A stretch of 64,000 bases of DNA, taken from assembly GCA_025751475.1 (NCBI GenBank), contig JAOWLD010000002.1, forward strand, positions 372,001 through 436,000, given 5' to 3'. The stretch comes from Rhodobacteraceae bacterium XHP0102 (GTDB lineage Bacteria; Pseudomonadota; Alphaproteobacteria; Rhodobacterales; Rhodobacteraceae). Below are positions 61,794 to 64,000 of this stretch, piece after piece (position 1 is the first letter of the stretch; each line of letters starts with the position of its first letter). Under the pieces are notes generated by a model. That model was not told where the DNA came from. It searched no databases and was given only the letters and a program-made list of their open reading frames with translations. A program made the position numbers and the translations under genes.

Positions 61794-64000
61794 ATGACGG
61801 CACATGAGACCAAAGCACAGATCCTACGCCAAGTGCGTTGGCCCTTGCGCCTGACGTGGGTGGGCATGGTGCAGGAGCGGGTCGTTGCTGCGTTTTGGCC
61901 GTTCCTCTGCCTGTTGGGCTTGGCCTATGTGAGTTGGGCCTTTTGGGGCCTTATGCCTTACCTTCACCTGTCGCTTGGCGGATGCTTGCTTGTGGCATTG
62001 ATCGTGGGCGCGCGGCGTTTCGCATGGCCGCGCCGTGCGGAGGCCTTCGCGCGCCTCGACCAAAGCCAACCCCATGCACCTTTGAGCGCAGCACTTGATG
62101 AGATTGCATCGGGCAAGGACCATCTGGGGACGCAAGCTCTGTGGCAGGCGCATCTGGCGCGGATGCGTGTGGAAATTGCGAATTTGCGCCCCGTGCCTGC
62201 GCGCCCGCGTCTCATGCAGGCGGACCCGTTTGGCCTGTCCTTGATGGTGCTGACGGCCTTTGCAATGGCTTTGATTTTCGCAAACCCTGTTCTGCGCGGC
62301 AGCTCTCCCGCCTCTGTGCCAAATGGCCTTGTCGGTCCAGTTTGGGAAGGATGGGTGGAGCCACCGCGATACACAGGCCTGCCCACGCTTTACCTCGATG
62401 ATCTGCCGCGGTCAGATCAGGGGACCGTTGAGGTGATCCAAGGCGCGCGGTTGATTTTGCGGCTTTACGAGATCGGAGGCAGTCTGGACCTTGACCAGTC
62501 CCTCGCACCTGATGTGGTCCTCGACCCAGCCGCCGCCGCCACAGATTTTGAGATCATGACCTCGGGTGATCTGGTGATCGGTGATGCAGCATGGCGTTTT
62601 TCGCTCTCGCCAGATGTTGCGCCACAGGTGGAGATATTGGGCGCACCGCAACTTGAAGCGCCAGATCTGACCATCATCGGGTTTCGCGCTCAAGATGACT
62701 TTGCCATCGCGGGTGGTGTGGCGCGCTTGCAGCTTGATCTAGAGGCCGTGTCACGGCGCTATGGTTTGTCGGTGGACCCTGAGCCGCGCGCCGATTTGGT
62801 GTTGGATTTGCCGATGCCATTTGCGGGGGATCGGGCCGATTTTTCCGAAAATCTTGTAGAGGATGTCAGCAAGCATCCCTTGGCTAATTTGCCTGTGATC
62901 CTGTCACTCAGGGTTGAGGATGATATGGGCCAAACGGGGGAGGCGAGGATGCACCTTGCCCGCCTGCCTTCACGGCGTTTTTTTGATCCTTTGGCGGCCA
63001 GTTTGATCGAACAGCGGCGTGATCTCTTGTGGTCGGTGGAAAACGCGGCGCGCGTGGCGCAGGTGCTGCGTGCGTTGACCTATGCCCCACAAACCTATCT
63101 GGAGGATCAAACGCCCTATCTGCCGTTGCGCAGTGTCATTCGCCGTATCGAAGCGGCAAACGCCCCCCTTTCGGCCGAGTTGCGCGATGAATTGGCCGAA
63201 ATCCTTTGGCAGGTTGCCATCGATCTTGAGGAGCTTGATCTTGATGATGCGCTGGCCGCGCTGCGCCAAGCCCAAGAGCGTCTCTCCGAGGCCATGCGGC
63301 GCGGTGCGAGTGATGAAGAAATTGCAGGTCTGATGGAAGATTTGCAGCGCGCCATGGATGATTACATCCGCGAATTGGCGCAATCCGCCGAGCCAAGCGA
63401 CAGCCCCACCGACACGCCTGACCAAGGGCAAGACGGGATGGAACTCTCGATGAATGATCTATCGCAAATGATGGATCAAATTCAGGAGTTGATGGAGCAG
63501 GGGCGCATGGCCGAAGCGCAGGCGATGTTAGATGCTTTATCGCAAATGTTGGAAAATATGGAAGTGACCCAAGGCCAAGGCGAAGGCCAAGGGTCTGCAG
63601 GGGAACGCGCCATGGACGCGCTGCGCGACACGTTGCGCGAACAGCAAGGTTTGGCGGATGAGAGCTTCCGTTCGTTCCAAGATAGTTTTGGACAGGGGGG
63701 TGACACCTCCGAGGGGGATGGACCGAGCCTTTCTGAGCGCCAAGAGGCCTTGCGCGACAGCTTGCGCGAACAGGCGGAAAATTTACCAGGCCAAGGTCGT
63801 GAAGAAGGACAGGCGGCGCGGGACCGTCTCGATGAGGCAGAGCGCGCGATGCGCGATGCGGCGCGCGCCTTGGAAGACGGTGACATGGCAGGCGCACTGG
63901 ACCGCCAAGCGGATGCGATGGATGCATTGCGCGAGGGGATGGATCAACTGGGCCGTGCTTTTGCTGATGAAAACGGCACACCACCTGCGGCAGATGGCAC
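61794..64000 (+). CDS. DUF4175 (TIGR02302-like) membrane protein, 3' part beyond the window
   Basis: The frame opens at the ATG at 61794 (AAAGGTGGTGGAG upstream) and remains open to the right edge, at least 735 residues. It has two adjacent N-terminal membrane segments (about 32-75), a third around 150 (LMVLTAFAMALIF), a large periplasmic-looking region, and then a long glutamine-, aspartate- and methionine-rich helical stretch (about 545-735) of predicted coiled coil. This matches the alphaproteobacterial DUF4175 family, whose function is unknown. The stop and any C-terminal domain are outside the window. Confidence 0.85.
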   Translation, partial: MTAHETKAQILRQVRWPLRLTWVGMVQERVVAAFWPFLCLLGLAYVSWAFWGLMPYLHLSLGGCLLVALIVGARRFAWPRRAEAFARLDQSQPHAPLSAALDEIASGKDHLGTQALWQAHLARMRVEIANLRPVPARPRLMQADPFGLSLMVLTAFAMALIFANPVLRGSSPASVPNGLVGPVWEGWVEPPRYTGLPTLYLDDLPRSDQGTVEVIQGARLILRLYEIGGSLDLDQSLAPDVVLDPAAAATDFEIMTSGDLVIGDAAWRFSLSPDVAPQVEILGAPQLEAPDLTIIGFRAQDDFAIAGGVARLQLDLEAVSRRYGLSVDPEPRADLVLDLPMPFAGDRADFSENLVEDVSKHPLANLPVILSLRVEDDMGQTGEARMHLARLPSRRFFDPLAASLIEQRRDLLWSVENAARVAQVLRALTYAPQTYLEDQTPYLPLRSVIRRIEAANAPLSAELRDELAEILWQVAIDLEELDLDDALAALRQAQERLSEAMRRGASDEEIAGLMEDLQRAMDDYIRELAQSAEPSDSPTDTPDQGQDGMELSMNDLSQMMDQIQELMEQGRMAEAQAMLDALSQMLENMEVTQGQGEGQGSAGERAMDALRDTLREQQGLADESFRSFQDSFGQGGDTSEGDGPSLSERQEALRDSLREQAENLPGQGREEGQAARDRLDEAERAMRDAARALEDGDMAGALDRQADAMDALREGMDQLGRAFADENGTPPAADG

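Overview
The window looks like a chromosomal segment of a marine-type alphaproteobacterium of the Rhodobacteraceae (Roseobacter group). The signs are the petABC (fbcFBC) cytochrome bc1 operon, kps-type capsule export genes, a phaA-phaB pair, a GTTC-N7-GTTC SOS box of the alphaproteobacterial LexA type, CobC/CbiB-style cobalamin genes, a DgcN/DgcA pair and a type II DUF4175 (TIGR02302-like) protein. I cannot name the species. Base composition is even, and I saw no insertion sequence, prophage, CRISPR array, rRNA or tRNA gene. This is core, densely packed genome.

Layout. 1-2.4 kb: end of the bc1 operon. 2.4-5.8 kb: thiBPQ thiamine importer behind a TPP riboswitch. 5.9-9.1 kb: aroC, an unknown membrane-anchored protein, an EamA exporter, HU. 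9.2-12.3 kb: a three-gene run (class IV aminotransferase, sulfotransferase-like protein, AMP nucleosidase). 12.7-16.4 kb: capsule export (kpsT, kpsE, kpsM) and a GT2 glycosyltransferase. 16.4-18.7 kb: rlmH, rsfS and a TsoY-like membrane protein with a clear palindromic operator upstream. 18.9-24.3 kb: smc, cbiB, cobC. 24.3-28.9 kb: a xi-class glutathione transferase, a small unknown gene, then a D-amino-acid operon (dgcN, dgcA, D-amino-acid aminotransferase). 28.9-38.3 kb: an RTX calcium-binding protein, an SOS-controlled lone imuB, a lytic transglycosylase, and rnr, cca, a CoA-type Nudix gene and hslO. 38.6-43.6 kb: GT4, galE, argG, ilvA. 43.5-46 kb: an Hpt protein facing a response-regulator phosphatase, and a Nudix gene. 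46-49.4 kb: sugar nucleotide genes (kpsF, ugd, UDP-glucuronate 4-epimerase). 49.4-53.4 kb: tag, an EAL protein, phaA, phaB, a DUF465 protein. 53.5-58.1 kb: a tRNA methyltransferase-like gene, DUF2007, ispB, ispE, a TPR protein. 58.2-64 kb: ETF-ubiquinone oxidoreductase, DUF2834, lysA and the start of a DUF4175 protein.

How genes work together. The capsule functions are dispersed: kpsMTE export with a GT2, kpsF for the Kdo primer pathway, and ugd with a UDP-glucuronate 4-epimerase (plus galE) for UDP-hexuronates. dat, dgcN and dgcA can form one route from D-amino acids through D-glutamate to L-glutamate. The aminotransferase and sulfotransferase-like neighbours mirror a fused protein known from plants.

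No gene-free stretch exceeds about 280 bases. The longer ones are 5654-5908 (riboswitch), 18723-18936 (operator and a DnaA box), 25310-25518 (long palindrome), 38349-38627 and 59875-60076 (nothing I could assign in the last two). Of twelve convergent gene pairs, nine have stop codons that overlap or lie within 4 bases of each other, four of them on one shared palindromic tetranucleotide.
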